Assembly (NCBI GenBank): GCA_027592135.1
Contig: JAQCIJ010000004.1
Location: 1 to 55,019, forward strand
Direction: 5' to 3'
Source: a bacterium
GTDB taxonomy: Bacteria > Patescibacteriota > Gracilibacteria > Peribacterales > Peribacteraceae
DNA length: 55,019 nucleotides
Shown: positions 1-7,407 of the stretch, in pieces
Layout of the letters: each line of letters starts with the position of its first letter
Numbering within the stretch: position 1 is the stretch's first letter
The notes under the pieces: model-generated
What the model was told of the DNA's origin: nothing
Databases searched by the model: none
The model's input: only the letters and a program-made list of their open reading frames with translations
Position numbers and translations under genes: made by a program

Positions 1-2
1 GA

Positions 3-122
3 TCTATGCCGAGCTGGGATACATTAGAAGCATTGAAAGAAAAAAAGATGCCGCTGATTCGCAGTGATCAGTCGTTTGAGAAGGTAGATGAGGTGGCAGC
101 TACGCTGAGGGCTGCGCTTTAG
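3..122 (+). CDS. 3' end of an unidentified protein (partial)
   Basis: An open frame enters from the left edge and stops at TAG 120-122. The last 39 codons read with a plausible charged/hydrophobic pattern ending in VAATLRAAL. There is too little to assign a family. It converges on and overlaps by 2-3 nt the stop of the leftward GT2 gene, which is typical of the tight packing here. Nothing shows whether it belongs to the glycan operon. Confidence 0.55.
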   Translation, partial: SMPSWDTLEALKEKKMPLIRSDQSFEKVDEVAATLRAAL

Positions 123-820
123 CGAGAAAAATACGCCTTTTTCCTAAACCGTAACGTCACAAACACCCACACCCACTTAAACCAATCGGTCCAGTTAATC
201 TTCTTCCCTTCCTCCATACTTCTAGGATGATAACTAATGGGTTGCTCTTGTATATCTACACCGTTGCGAAGCACCATCACCGTAAGCTCTGGATCGAACC
301 GGAAGTCGTTTTCTTTAAGAGGCAGTGTCTGTAGAAGATCGTTTCGAACCATCTTGTAACATGTTGGCTGGTCTGTGAGATGTGAACCAAAGAGAATGTT
401 GCACACATACGTTAGTGACGTGCCGCCAATAAAATGACCAAAGTGCACAAACTGCTTTTGTTGTTTTAAACGACGAGAGCCCCAGAGCGCTTTTAAATCA
501 TGTTGTTCTGCATACTCTAAAAGCCCTGGGATTTCTTCTGGATCATATTCGAGGTCTGCATCTTGGACAATGACATACCGACCAGTAGCTGCTTGATATC
601 CTTTGCGTACCGCAGAACCTTTACCGCCGTTCTTTTTCGTCATCACGGTGTCTTGGTCTCGTGCAATTTCTTGCAGGATAGAAAGAGAGTCATCTTTGGA
701 TCCATCATCCACAAAAATTACTTCAGCAAACTCTCCACATGCATCAAAAATACGCTGCGCAATCTCGCGAAGAGTAGGCTCTTCGTTGTAGACAGGGACG
801 ACAATAGAAAGACGTAGCAT
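119..820 (-). CDS. Family 2 glycosyltransferase (DPM1/polyprenyl-phosphate type)
   Basis: 233-residue GT-A enzyme expected to transfer a sugar from a nucleotide donor, in this subfamily usually to a polyprenyl phosphate at the inner membrane face. Seen: N-terminal LSIVVPVYNEE, a DDGSKDDS donor-site motif, a lysine/glycine loop with GKGSAVRKGY, the DAD metal motif (VQDADLEYDP), and a later FDPELT segment, all in GT2 order. There is no C-terminal membrane domain. I chose the ATG at 820 because it begins the conserved domain; the in-frame upstream extension is not conserved in character. It is the last gene of the leftward operon, 19 nt behind a GT4 gene. The exact sugar and acceptor are unknown. 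Confidence 0.9.
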   Translation of the reverse strand: MLRLSIVVPVYNEEPTLREIAQRIFDACGEFAEVIFVDDGSKDDSLSILQEIARDQDTVMTKKNGGKGSAVRKGYQAATGRYVIVQDADLEYDPEEIPGLLEYAEQHDLKALWGSRRLKQQKQFVHFGHFIGGTSLTYVCNILFGSHLTDQPTCYKMVRNDLLQTLPLKENDFRFDPELTVMVLRNGVDIQEQPISYHPRSMEEGKKINWTDWFKWVWVFVTLRFRKKAYFSR

Positions 821-839
821 GGAAGTGGATAGTGGGTAA

Positions 840-1850
840 CTATTGCATTGCAAGAACAAGACGGTTAATACATGAGTCAAGACTGTGACTACTCTCTATC
901 GTAGCACGCAATGTATCACAAAGACGTTGTCGATCTTCATCGGAAAGCGTAAGAATGCTCTGAGTATGCTGCAATAATGATTCTGGAGTCGCTGTACATT
1001 CTTTAGGAAGTACTGAAGAAGCAGCTTCACTTACAGATACAACCGGGCAACCACACGCCATCGCCTGCAAAACAACCTTATCTAATCCTCCTTGAGATGC
1101 ATGCATAAACACATCCGCACGCTGCAAGAGTAGCGGCATAGTATCTGGAGAAACCCATCCCATTTCGGTGCGATCTGCAATATTCAAACGGTGCATTAAT
1201 TCTTTAAGGTCACGCTCTACTGCTTTATCTGCATCAGTAATCGTTCCTCCTGCAATAGTAAGGCGGCAGTGCTCTGGCAACTCCGCAAATTTCTTTACGA
1301 TAACTTCGTAGTGTTTAATTGCAGTAATTCTTCCTACTGCAACAATGTGCCCTGGTTCGCGCTTGGAACTATCAGGTTTAAACTGATCGATATCAATACC
1401 GTGCCCCGTAATCACCTGCTTCTTCGCAAGCTTCGGCAAACCGTGCGCAGATGCTGCAAAGACTTTTTTTACAAACAGTAGTGCAACAGAAAGCTTCCAG
1501 CTTCCACGCTTTATTTCGTACCACAGATACATCGGCTTTCGCAGGAGTATCCACACAGGAGCTCCGATGATTATCCAAATAGGAGTCATGTGTACAAATA
1601 CGCGATCATAATCGTTTCGGGCACCCCAAATGAGCTTCCAAAACACAAAAACTTGAGAGACGTTTCCGCGGCCCTGTTGTTTTTCTAAGCTCATCACCTG
1701 TACGTTTTTCGCTAATGTATTTGCTCCAACCTGTTGGCCAATAACCGTCACACTCTCACAATGTAATGCAAATTCATTAATCCATCGACAAAAGAACCCT
1801 AGAATTGGATCTGCCTTGTCTACCTTCTGTGTGATGATAAGGAGTTTCAT
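840..1850 (-). CDS. Family 4 glycosyltransferase with altered catalytic motif
   Basis: 336-residue GT-B enzyme, cytoplasmic or peripheral, probably adding a sugar to a surface glycan. The N-terminal Rossmann half begins MKLLIITQKVDKADP; the C-terminal donor-binding half holds GHIVAVGRITAIKHYE, RLTIAGG and the donor loop near DKVVLQAMACGCPVVS. In most GT4 enzymes this loop reads ...LEAMA; here the second glutamate of the EX7E pair is glutamine (codon CAG), and the first is also not glutamate. Activity is therefore uncertain. The start overlaps the stop of the preceding gene (ATGA), indicating translational coupling. Confidence 0.85.
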   Translation of the reverse strand: MKLLIITQKVDKADPILGFFCRWINEFALHCESVTVIGQQVGANTLAKNVQVMSLEKQQGRGNVSQVFVFWKLIWGARNDYDRVFVHMTPIWIIIGAPVWILLRKPMYLWYEIKRGSWKLSVALLFVKKVFAASAHGLPKLAKKQVITGHGIDIDQFKPDSSKREPGHIVAVGRITAIKHYEVIVKKFAELPEHCRLTIAGGTITDADKAVERDLKELMHRLNIADRTEMGWVSPDTMPLLLQRADVFMHASQGGLDKVVLQAMACGCPVVSVSEAASSVLPKECTATPESLLQHTQSILTLSDEDRQRLCDTLRATIESSHSLDSCINRLVLAMQ

Positions 1851-2980
1851 GCCTGCTTCTTAAGAAATTCTGCATACTGACGTATCAGCTTTGTGCGCTC
1901 ATACATATCGAGAACCTTTTTTGCTTCTTCCCCTAAAGACTCTTGCTGTTTCTCATTACCGAGCAACATCCCAATTTTCTTCGAAAGATCATCTGCAGTT
2001 CCTGTAGTAAAAATACCATTCTCCCCATCGGTAATAACCTCTGGCATCACACCAACACGCGTAACGATCACCGGCATACCACAAGCCATAGATTCAAGGG
2101 CGATACGTGGTCCACCTTCACTTTTGCTATTCATCACAAAAATACGTGCAGTCTGGATGGCACCACTTACAGCCTCCTGAGTTGGTAGCCACCCTAAAAA
2201 TGTCACCCTATTATCTATACCCATTCTCTTCACCTTAATTTCCATCTTTGCACGCTCTGGCCCATCACCAATAACAAGAAGACGCGCAGTTTGCAAAATG
2301 CCAATAGCATCGATCAGTTCGGATAACCCCTTGTTTGCGACAAGCCTTCCGCAAAACGATACATCGTATAATACTGGAGGCTTTATCGCAGTTGTTAAAA
2401 TGTCCTTATCAAGATACAGAGAAGAGATATTTTCAATCTTCTTCCATTCAACACCCCATGCGCACAATTGCTTTTCTACAGTATCATTCACTACGCGAAC
2501 AGCACGAGCATTCTTTGCATCAGTACTGATATATATCTTGGACATCCATCTTCCAATACGTTCAGAAAGAGAAGCCGCCTTCGGCCATCCAACAATATGG
2601 TGTATCTCAACGACATACGGCACCTTTGTTATTGTATGAAGTTTCCGTGCTCCAATACCATTATAAAATGGAGGGTAATCGTGCACAGTCATCACATCGT
2701 GACCATATTGCTGTATAAGGTGCTTGCCACGATTGACGATCCACGGAACCTGAAACAGAAGCGACTGAGGACATGGATGAAAAAATACCTCTCCACCCTC
2801 TTTTACATCTGATACTAATCTCTGGCCAGACTCTGATGCTTCGACAGATTTTTCTGGAATACGAGGACAGATCACATCGATACGATCGAAGTGTTTACGC
2901 AGCTCCTGAAGCGTGTACCAAAACGCGCCCATCTTGCCCTGCAAAATCGATCGGTCGCCAGAAATCATCAATAGCTTCAT
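1847..2980 (-). CDS. Family 4 glycosyltransferase
   Basis: 377-residue GT-B glycosyltransferase. The C-terminal Glycos_transf_1 domain shows VSFCGRLVANKGLSELIDA, LLVIGDGPER and the complete EX7E signature in KSEGGPRIALESMACGMPVIVT. Acceptor and sugar are not identifiable. A perfect -10 hexamer TATAAT (minus strand, 2989-2994) lies 8 nt before the ATG, so this gene starts its own, probably leaderless, transcript inside the longer leftward operon. The intergenic stretch behind it contains a heptamer repeat. Its stop overlaps the next gene's start. Confidence 0.9.
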   Translation of the reverse strand: MKLLMISGDRSILQGKMGAFWYTLQELRKHFDRIDVICPRIPEKSVEASESGQRLVSDVKEGGEVFFHPCPQSLLFQVPWIVNRGKHLIQQYGHDVMTVHDYPPFYNGIGARKLHTITKVPYVVEIHHIVGWPKAASLSERIGRWMSKIYISTDAKNARAVRVVNDTVEKQLCAWGVEWKKIENISSLYLDKDILTTAIKPPVLYDVSFCGRLVANKGLSELIDAIGILQTARLLVIGDGPERAKMEIKVKRMGIDNRVTFLGWLPTQEAVSGAIQTARIFVMNSKSEGGPRIALESMACGMPVIVTRVGVMPEVITDGENGIFTTGTADDLSKKIGMLLGNEKQQESLGEEAKKVLDMYERTKLIRQYAEFLKKQA

Positions 2981-2988
2981 ATACGCTA

Positions 2989-2994
2989 ATTATA
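2989..2994 (-). promoter_or_regulatory. -10 box TATAAT of leaderless GT4 promoter
   Basis: On the minus strand TATAAT is followed by 8 nt and then the ATG at 2980, so transcription would begin at or within a few nt of the start codon. No convincing -35 is visible. Confidence 0.6.
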
Positions 2995-3003
2995 CAGGAA
3001 CTC

Positions 3004-3030
3004 TCAACCCTCAACTCTCAACTCTCAACT
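3004..3030. repeat. Heptamer microsatellite (TCAACTC)4
   Basis: About four tandem copies of a 7-bp unit (27 bp) between two GT4 genes. It covers the stop codon of the upstream GT, so copy-number change would alter the C-terminus. Confidence 0.85.
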
Positions 3031-4161
3031 ATTTTTCTCTAAAATATCAAGAAATAACTGAGTATGATCTTCTGCTACCACCCCCCAACTCCGTCCATCA
3101 ATCTTCTTTGAAGCAGCTTCAGCAATAAACTCATATCCTTGCTTCACCCGATTGATCTCTTCGACAATTTTTTTCACAGAAGAAAGATCTGCAGCAACCA
3201 TACCTTGGCGCAATGATTCACTGAGTCCGTTTTGATCAGTAAGCAACACCGGAAGTCCTACAGACCGCGCTTCGAGTGCTGTGTTCGGGCTGATATCAGT
3301 AAGTGAAGGCAAGACGAGAAGATCATGCTTCCCAAAAATTTCATACTTCTCTTTTCCGGTAAGCGGAGCGACAAAACGAATACGGGTATCCAGACCCAAA
3401 CGTTCTACAATTTTACGAAGCATAATATCCTGTGGCCCGTCACCGACAATCGTCAGTAGTGCATCTGGAATTTGCGCAACTGCTTCTATAAGTGTTGGGA
3501 TCTGTTTAAAGTGTACAAATCGACCCAAAAAGAGAAGCCGAAACGGCTTTTGTTGTACGTGATGCTCCATAGGTACAACCATCTCCAGCTCCAGTGCATT
3601 TTCGATAACAGAATGTGAAGGTAGTTTCTTATAGGCATCTGTATAAATACATTTCTGAAAATCCGTCGAAAATACAACGTGATCAAATGATCGTATCAAT
3701 AAACTAACGAACCAACGAACCAACGAACCAACGAATCCTTGCGACACATACCACTCCCGCAACCCCTTTCCTCCTCCGAAGTCCGTGTACCGTTCCCAGA
3801 AAAAGTCTCCACCAAGTCGAAGTACCCTCTTAGGTTTTTTGAGTCCTGATAGCATCAGAGGAACTCCGCAGCTAATCGAAGAGAATGCATACACTACGTC
3901 CGCATCACTCCCAATCTCTCGTAGCTTCTTTGCATATTGAAACCAACGAAGTAGCGGGATAGATCTTGATACACTTTCCACTTTCCACTTCTTGTCGGCC
4001 ATAGCCTTGGCGTCGGCTGATCCACTTTCTGTCTTTGCGCCGTAGGTAACAACAACCACCTCATGCCCTTTCTTTGTAAGGCGGTCAGCAAGTTGGCGAC
4101 AATACGTCGCAGGTCCTCCTATTTGTGGAGGATAAATACCCGTTGCTAAAACAATGTTCAT
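3025..4161 (-). CDS. Family 4 glycosyltransferase with internal octamer tract and repeat insertion
   Basis: 378-residue GT-B glycosyltransferase. The N-terminus has the nucleotide-sugar GT pattern (ATGIYPPQIGGPATY); the donor half has LLFLGRFVHFKQIPTLIEA, LTIVGDGPQ and the loop DISPNTALEARSVGLPVLLT, where aspartate stands at the first EX7E position. Two oddities lie inside the gene: an octamer microsatellite at 3706-3735, and a 46-bp element at 3978-4023 that encodes SADAKAMADKK and recurs in another GT gene (14135-14180). Its ATG overlaps the stop of the recombinase gene (ATGA at 4158-4161), so its translation is coupled to the recombinase. Confidence 0.88.
   Translation of the reverse strand: MNIVLATGIYPPQIGGPATYCRQLADRLTKKGHEVVVVTYGAKTESGSADAKAMADKKWKVESVSRSIPLLRWFQYAKKLREIGSDADVVYAFSSISCGVPLMLSGLKKPKRVLRLGGDFFWERYTDFGGGKGLREWYVSQGFVGSLVRWFVSLLIRSFDHVVFSTDFQKCIYTDAYKKLPSHSVIENALELEMVVPMEHHVQQKPFRLLFLGRFVHFKQIPTLIEAVAQIPDALLTIVGDGPQDIMLRKIVERLGLDTRIRFVAPLTGKEKYEIFGKHDLLVLPSLTDISPNTALEARSVGLPVLLTDQNGLSESLRQGMVAADLSSVKKIVEEINRVKQGYEFIAEAASKKIDGRSWGVVAEDHTQLFLDILEKNS
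3706..3735. repeat. Octamer microsatellite (AACGAACC)3.75 inside a GT gene
   Basis: Three perfect AACGAACC units plus six more matching bases, inside the coding sequence of the GT at 3025-4161. The unit is not a multiple of three, so gain or loss of one copy shifts the frame. The same octamer occurs in the epimerase gene at 44258-44286. Confidence 0.9.
3978..4023. repeat. 46-bp interspersed element, copy 1 (encodes SADAKAMADKK)
   Basis: Matches 14135-14180 at 42 of 46 positions, with the shared core GGCCATAGCCTTGGCGTCGG. Both copies lie in frame within otherwise unrelated parts of GT4 genes and read on the minus strand as ADAKAMA followed by lysines. Confidence 0.85.
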
Positions 4162-4970
4162 AAGGGGCTCTTGATATTTTTTAAAGCGAGGTTCGTAACC
4201 TGAGTATAGCGTTGTGTCGTGCGAATGTTACTGTGTCCAAGAAGTGCCTGCACATAACGAATATCTGTTCCATTTTCTAACAGATGGGTGGCAAAACTAT
4301 GACGAAGTGAATGAAAAGTTGCTGGCTTGATAATATCTGCCCTGAGTAATGAACGCTTAAAAACTGCTTGCAAAGAACGTTCTGTCATTTTTCCACCAAA
4401 CTGACTAGGGAAAAAAAATTCCTGTGCTGTTTTTCCATGAGAGAATGCACGCAATTTATCGCAAAGAGATGCTGGAATAATGCTCACACGATCTTTATCA
4501 CCCTTTGCATGTTTAAGGTAAATTGTGAGCTGCTCACAATCAATATCAGCAACACGAAGAGAAACAACCTCACTAATCCGCAAGCCAGCACCGTAGGCAA
4601 GTGCAATCATAGTTCTGTGTTTTGTATTTTCTACAGAATCTATAATACGTGCTATGTCTGATCTAGATAATACAACCGGTAATCGCTGATGTGTTTTTGC
4701 AAGACGCAGATTCACTGCGCACGAAGTAGACATAATATGCCTGTAGAAATACTGAATGGAATGCAATGCAATATTCGCTGTTCGAGATGATTTTCCAGAA
4801 TCAAGCACATGAAGCAAATACGCCTTTATATTCTCAACATCCGGCTGCTCTAACCCTGTTTTTTTGTACTGAAAATACTGCCGAAGAGCACCTGTATATG
4901 CCAAAATTGTCTTTCGACTATAGTTTCTCAGCCGAAGCTCCTGTTCAAATTTGTTAAGTAGATTTTCCAA
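4158..4970 (-). CDS. Tyrosine recombinase, XerC/D-IntI-like integrase
   Basis: 270-residue site-specific recombinase. The N-terminal SAM-like DNA-binding domain (about 1-90) is followed by the catalytic domain with all active-site residues: R131 (AGLRISE), K156 (HAKGDKDR), H220 and R223 (HSLRHSFATHL), H246 (LLGHSN), nucleophile Y255 (TTQRY). QRLPVVLSRSD and the C-terminal KSPL resemble integron integrases, but the roughly 20-35 residue insertion between the K and HxxR boxes that defines IntI is absent (SLCDKLRAF runs almost directly into EFFFPSQ). The start is TTG at 4970, with -10 TATTAT on the minus strand 9 nt upstream inside the attI-like repeat. It is transcribed away from the cassettes, as intI genes are. 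A plain XerC/D role is the alternative. Confidence 0.92.
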   Translation of the reverse strand: MENLLNKFEQELRLRNYSRKTILAYTGALRQYFQYKKTGLEQPDVENIKAYLLHVLDSGKSSRTANIALHSIQYFYRHIMSTSCAVNLRLAKTHQRLPVVLSRSDIARIIDSVENTKHRTMIALAYGAGLRISEVVSLRVADIDCEQLTIYLKHAKGDKDRVSIIPASLCDKLRAFSHGKTAQEFFFPSQFGGKMTERSLQAVFKRSLLRADIIKPATFHSLRHSFATHLLENGTDIRYVQALLGHSNIRTTQRYTQVTNLALKNIKSPL

Positions 4971-5040
4971 TTTATTCGCATAATAGACACATTTTTACAT
5001 ATTTCAAGTATTTTATTCGCATAAAAACGAGTTGTGCGAA
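4971..5040 (+). other. attI-like recombination site
   Basis: Directly abutting the recombinase start codon there are two 13-bp direct repeats TTTATTCGCATAA (4971-4983 and 5012-5024) and a core site with inverted 9-bp arms TTCGCATAA (5016-5024) and TTGTGCGAA (5032-5040), one mismatch, 7-bp spacer. Two direct repeats plus a simple inverted core is the layout known for attI sites. The proposed crossover is G5031/T5032. TTCGCATAA also resembles the XerC arm of dif sites. The left direct repeat overlaps the recombinase -10 box, suggesting autoregulation by its own product. Confidence 0.68.
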
Positions 5041-5130
5041 ATATACTTTTCCTTTTGCGGGCAAAGTCCTTTGCCTATTCAATAATAGGCAAATTGGATT
5101 TTCTTTTTTAATAGAGGGGAAAATTATTCT
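5041..5130. repeat. Cassette 1 leader repeat (inverted relative to 6023-6124)
   Basis: AT-rich leader following the crossover, with ATATACTTTTCCTTTT, a hairpin TTTGCCTATT/AATAGGCAAA (5070-5093), AATTGGATTTTC and AGAGGGGAAAA. Reverse-complement versions of the same blocks occur in the same order before attC 1 (6023-6124), and a diverged direct copy starts cassette 2 (6250-6334). An overlapping alternative hairpin GGCAAAG/CTTTGCC (5060-5075) would be mutually exclusive with the first. On the minus strand the region lies just downstream of the nucleotidyltransferase gene and could end its transcript. Confidence 0.65.
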
Positions 5131-5134
5131 GCTC

Positions 5135-5920
5135 TTAAACGTCAGTAACAGAATCATCTGGTTCTTCATCATTACCTTCAAAACCGTTAATTCCTCTTAT
5201 CGTTTCCAAATCAAATCTATCCAAATTAACGGCATCTATTTTTTCACCATCAGACTCATAATCCCCAGACAAAATATAATCCTTAAACGCCTCTCGAATA
5301 AATTTGGGTAAGCGTGTTTTAACTCTTCTTCTTACTTGTTCCCTAAACTTTTCAAAAACATCCTCGTCAAATTCTGCTGAAATCCTACCATAATCAACAT
5401 TGGCGTCAGCCTCATATTCTCTCATATCTACAACCCATTCAGAGTCAGGAATGTATAAACCAGGTCTTAACTCAGAACCCTTATTGATTCCAAAAGACAA
5501 AACTACACCATTACCATTTTCATGCCATTGCTTTTGTACGCCTTCAATACTGCTCGCATCTGATCCTATAGTTATTTTACCACTTTTAGACATCCACCAA
5601 TCAATGCCACCTTCAAATTTTTCTTTTAACTCAAAGGTGTCATCAAGAACAGCAACATCAACATCCTTATGCTTTGCTAAGTCTTCGGGTTTTCTTCGTT
5701 GACTCCAAACAGCTTCTGCCAGTCCACCAATTAAAATTCCCACAGCCTCTCTAGTTCGTAGTATTTCATGAGCAATTTGCATACCCTCCAAACCTTTTGA
5801 GGCATTAGGAATATCTGGATGCCTTAATTTTTGCTCCAGTAAAAGCAAATGCTTTAGACCTAATTTTTGCTCTTGGCTAAGCTCAAGACGATGATCTAAA
5901 CTCAATGACATCCGCATCAT
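5135..5920 (-). CDS. Nucleotidyltransferase-fold protein (cassette 1 cargo)
   Basis: About 261 residues. An N-terminal helical stretch (MRMSLSLDHRLELSQEQKL) precedes a nucleotidyltransferase-like core with GGLAEAVW and KHKDVDVAVLDD, the usual G-G followed by a DxD metal pair. The C-terminus is highly acidic (GNDEEPDDSVTDV). Such folds occur in MNT/AbiE-type antitoxins and in enzymes that modify tRNA or antibiotics; no partner toxin gene is visible. The start is set at the ATG pair 5917/5920 because a consensus promoter lies inside any longer reading. The gene points opposite to its cassette, which is typical for cargo with its own promoter. Confidence 0.75.
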   Translation of the reverse strand: MMRMSLSLDHRLELSQEQKLGLKHLLLLEQKLRHPDIPNASKGLEGMQIAHEILRTREAVGILIGGLAEAVWSQRRKPEDLAKHKDVDVAVLDDTFELKEKFEGGIDWWMSKSGKITIGSDASSIEGVQKQWHENGNGVVLSFGINKGSELRPGLYIPDSEWVVDMREYEADANVDYGRISAEFDEDVFEKFREQVRRRVKTRLPKFIREAFKDYILSGDYESDGEKIDAVNLDRFDLETIRGINGFEGNDEEPDDSVTDV

Positions 5921-5947
5921 AAGCGATAAGATAATTAATGTATAAGT

Positions 5948-5976
5948 ATTAAAGTACAATATCATCATTCTGTCAA
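5948..5976 (-). promoter_or_regulatory. Promoter of the cassette 1 gene
   Basis: On the minus strand TTGACA (5971-5976), a 17-bp spacer and TTTAAT (5948-5953). The predicted start of transcription lies about 20 nt before the ATG at 5920. Confidence 0.6.
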
Positions 5977-6022
5977 GTCCTGTGCGCAGAAAAACAATAA
6001 CATAAGGAGTTTTGGCTCGCAA

Positions 6023-6124
6023 AATTCACCCATTTTTCCCCTCTTTTGCTCGCCAAAACAAATCCAATTTGCCTTTTATTATTGAAAAGCAGTTCTGCTA
6101 TCGCAGAAAAAAGAAAAAGTATAC
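6023..6124. repeat. Cassette 1 tail repeat (inverse of the leader)
   Basis: Contains AATTCACCC, TTTTCCCCTCTTTT, AAATCCAATTTGCC, TTATTATTGAAAAG and AAGAAAAAGTATAC, the reverse complements of the leader blocks at 5041-5130. Cassette 1 is therefore bounded by imperfect terminal inverted repeats of about 90 bp inside its att sites. Confidence 0.65.
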
Positions 6125-6127
6125 ATC

Positions 6128-6249
6128 GTACAACAATGACTATGCGGTTCATTCCTTCGCTTCGCTCAGTCATTCTCCCACATTTGCCAGTGGTACGCTT
6201 TCAGCGTATTTTACCACTGGCAAACGTCGCATAGTCATGGACGTTAGCT
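6128..6249 (+). other. attC-like site 1
   Basis: 122-bp imperfect palindrome: left box GTACAAC (6128-6134), arm TGACTATGCG (6137-6146), an unpaired about 36-nt stretch, inner arm TTTGCCAGTGGTA (6183-6195), loop with a small ACGC/GCGT hairpin, TACCACTGGCAAA (6212-6224), arm CGCATAGTCA (6228-6237), right box GTTAGCT (6243-6249). Both arm pairs are perfect complements. The asymmetry (long unpaired stretch on one side only) and overall size match attC sites. It joins cassette 1 to cassette 2. Confidence 0.7.
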
Positions 6250-6334
6250 GAAATATTCCTTTTCTTTTCTGGGCTATCGCCCAATTGTTTTAAAAATTTT
6301 CAAATTTCTTTTTCTTTATTTTTAGAGGGGAAGA
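6250..6334. repeat. Cassette 2 leader repeat
   Basis: Diverged direct copy of the cassette 1 leader: GAAATATTCCTTTTCTTTTC, a GGGC/GCCC mini-hairpin (6271-6282), AAATTTCTTTTTCTTTATT, then AGAGGGGAAGATTGG. Shared order and spacing of blocks suggest a conserved 5' module of cassettes in this system. Confidence 0.55.
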
Positions 6335-6339
6335 TTGGT

Positions 6340-6359
6340 GTCCCGCCTAGGGGCGGGAC
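6340..6359 (+). terminator. GC-rich hairpin, possible terminator at start of cassette 2
   Basis: Perfect 8-bp stem GTCCCGCC/GGCGGGAC with a 4-nt loop, followed only by a weak T/A-rich run. It would block read-through into the cassette genes. The rest of 6360-6547 holds no gene I can support. Confidence 0.4.
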
Positions 6360-6547
6360 GATTTATTTATAAGAGGAAATGAAACTTAATTACGTCAATT
6401 TTAAATTCACCATACCTTAAACCCAATCGCCACCTTTTAAGAAAGTAAAACGCGGTGCGATCCAATAATTGCTGTTTCGCTCCCTTCTGCCGGCGAGCAG
6501 ACAAAATCCTTTAAATTTTAAGTAAAAAATGAGATAATTAGCTCATT

Positions 6548-7402
6548 ATGACTACAAAAATATGCAAAACAATACCGCTCGCACTTCTTTTACTTTTTGT
6601 GCTTGTACCCGCCATCGCCTCCGCCCATCAACCTCGGATCGTAGAAAGTGATGCAACGCAAGTAGTAGACCCAGAAATATCCAAGGCCTATTACGCCACC
6701 CTCACTGGCTCGCCACACACCTACACCATCGATTCACCAGTTGATTTTGATCTATATGTCAGCATTTTGGTGCCAGATATAAAGTCGGCCGACAAAAGCA
6801 CGGTGGCGGAAATTTCTAAAGCAGGTGTGCTGGTAGCCACCGTTGGCGGAAGTGACGCCTCGTGGAAAAGTTTCTTTGAACCTTTTGGGCAAAGTAGCTA
6901 TCTCGACGGTGGCGAATACAAAGCCCGCGCCGAGGCCGGAGTCTACACCATCATAGTGAGAAGCGAGAACAACGACAGTAAGTATTCGCTCGCCGTAGGC
7001 GAGATAGAGGCGTTTGATGGGGCGGAAGGCATGAATGCGCTCTCTATTATTCCAGAATTAAAAAGAGACTTTTTTGAAGAATCCCCGATAAGCTTTATCA
7101 AATCTCCCTTTGGCTGGGGGCTCATCGTCGTGATGTATCTACATGCCGGCATTGTCGGCCTTATTTACCGAGCGATTTTGAAAAAGTTTGCCAAGAATTC
7201 CCCCCGAGGAGCCACTCGAAACATAGGTAAAGCCGACCGCTTGCTCCGGCTAGCAATAGGCGTAGGATTACTCCTATGGGCCATCACGACCACGTGGAGC
7301 CCGATCCTCATCTTCTTCTCCGGCTTCGCACTATTTGAAGCAATCTTTAGCTGGTGTGGCTTCTACGCCGCGCTAGGGAAGAATACCTGTCCAATAAATT
7401 AA
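6548..7402 (+). CDS. Secreted/membrane protein with C-terminal DUF2892 domain
   Basis: 284 residues. A signal peptide (IPLALLLLFVLVPAIASA) leads a beta-rich extracytoplasmic domain of unknown function (about 27-165). One membrane helix follows (GWGLIVVMYLHAGIVGLIY), then a DUF2892 module like the membrane part of YgaP: RNIGKADRLLRLAIGVGLLLW ... WCGFYAALGKNTCPIN, with its characteristic closing cysteine pattern. There is no rhodanese domain. GATAAT 9 nt before the ATG may be its -10. It is the first gene of cassette 2; the following genes are spaced by 1-5 nt or overlap, so the six genes look like one operon. Confidence 0.8.
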   Translation: MTTKICKTIPLALLLLFVLVPAIASAHQPRIVESDATQVVDPEISKAYYATLTGSPHTYTIDSPVDFDLYVSILVPDIKSADKSTVAEISKAGVLVATVGGSDASWKSFFEPFGQSSYLDGGEYKARAEAGVYTIIVRSENNDSKYSLAVGEIEAFDGAEGMNALSIIPELKRDFFEESPISFIKSPFGWGLIVVMYLHAGIVGLIYRAILKKFAKNSPRGATRNIGKADRLLRLAIGVGLLLWAITTTWSPILIFFSGFALFEAIFSWCGFYAALGKNTCPIN

Positions 7403-7407
7403 TTTAT

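Noticed and set aside
4158-4970. Phage or prophage integrase
   Set aside because: No phage structural, replication or lysis genes nearby and no tRNA attachment site; the flanking palindromes fit cassettes better.
4971-6250. CRISPR array
   Set aside because: Repeats near the recombinase are two or three copies, palindromic and not regularly spaced with unique spacers; no cas genes are present.
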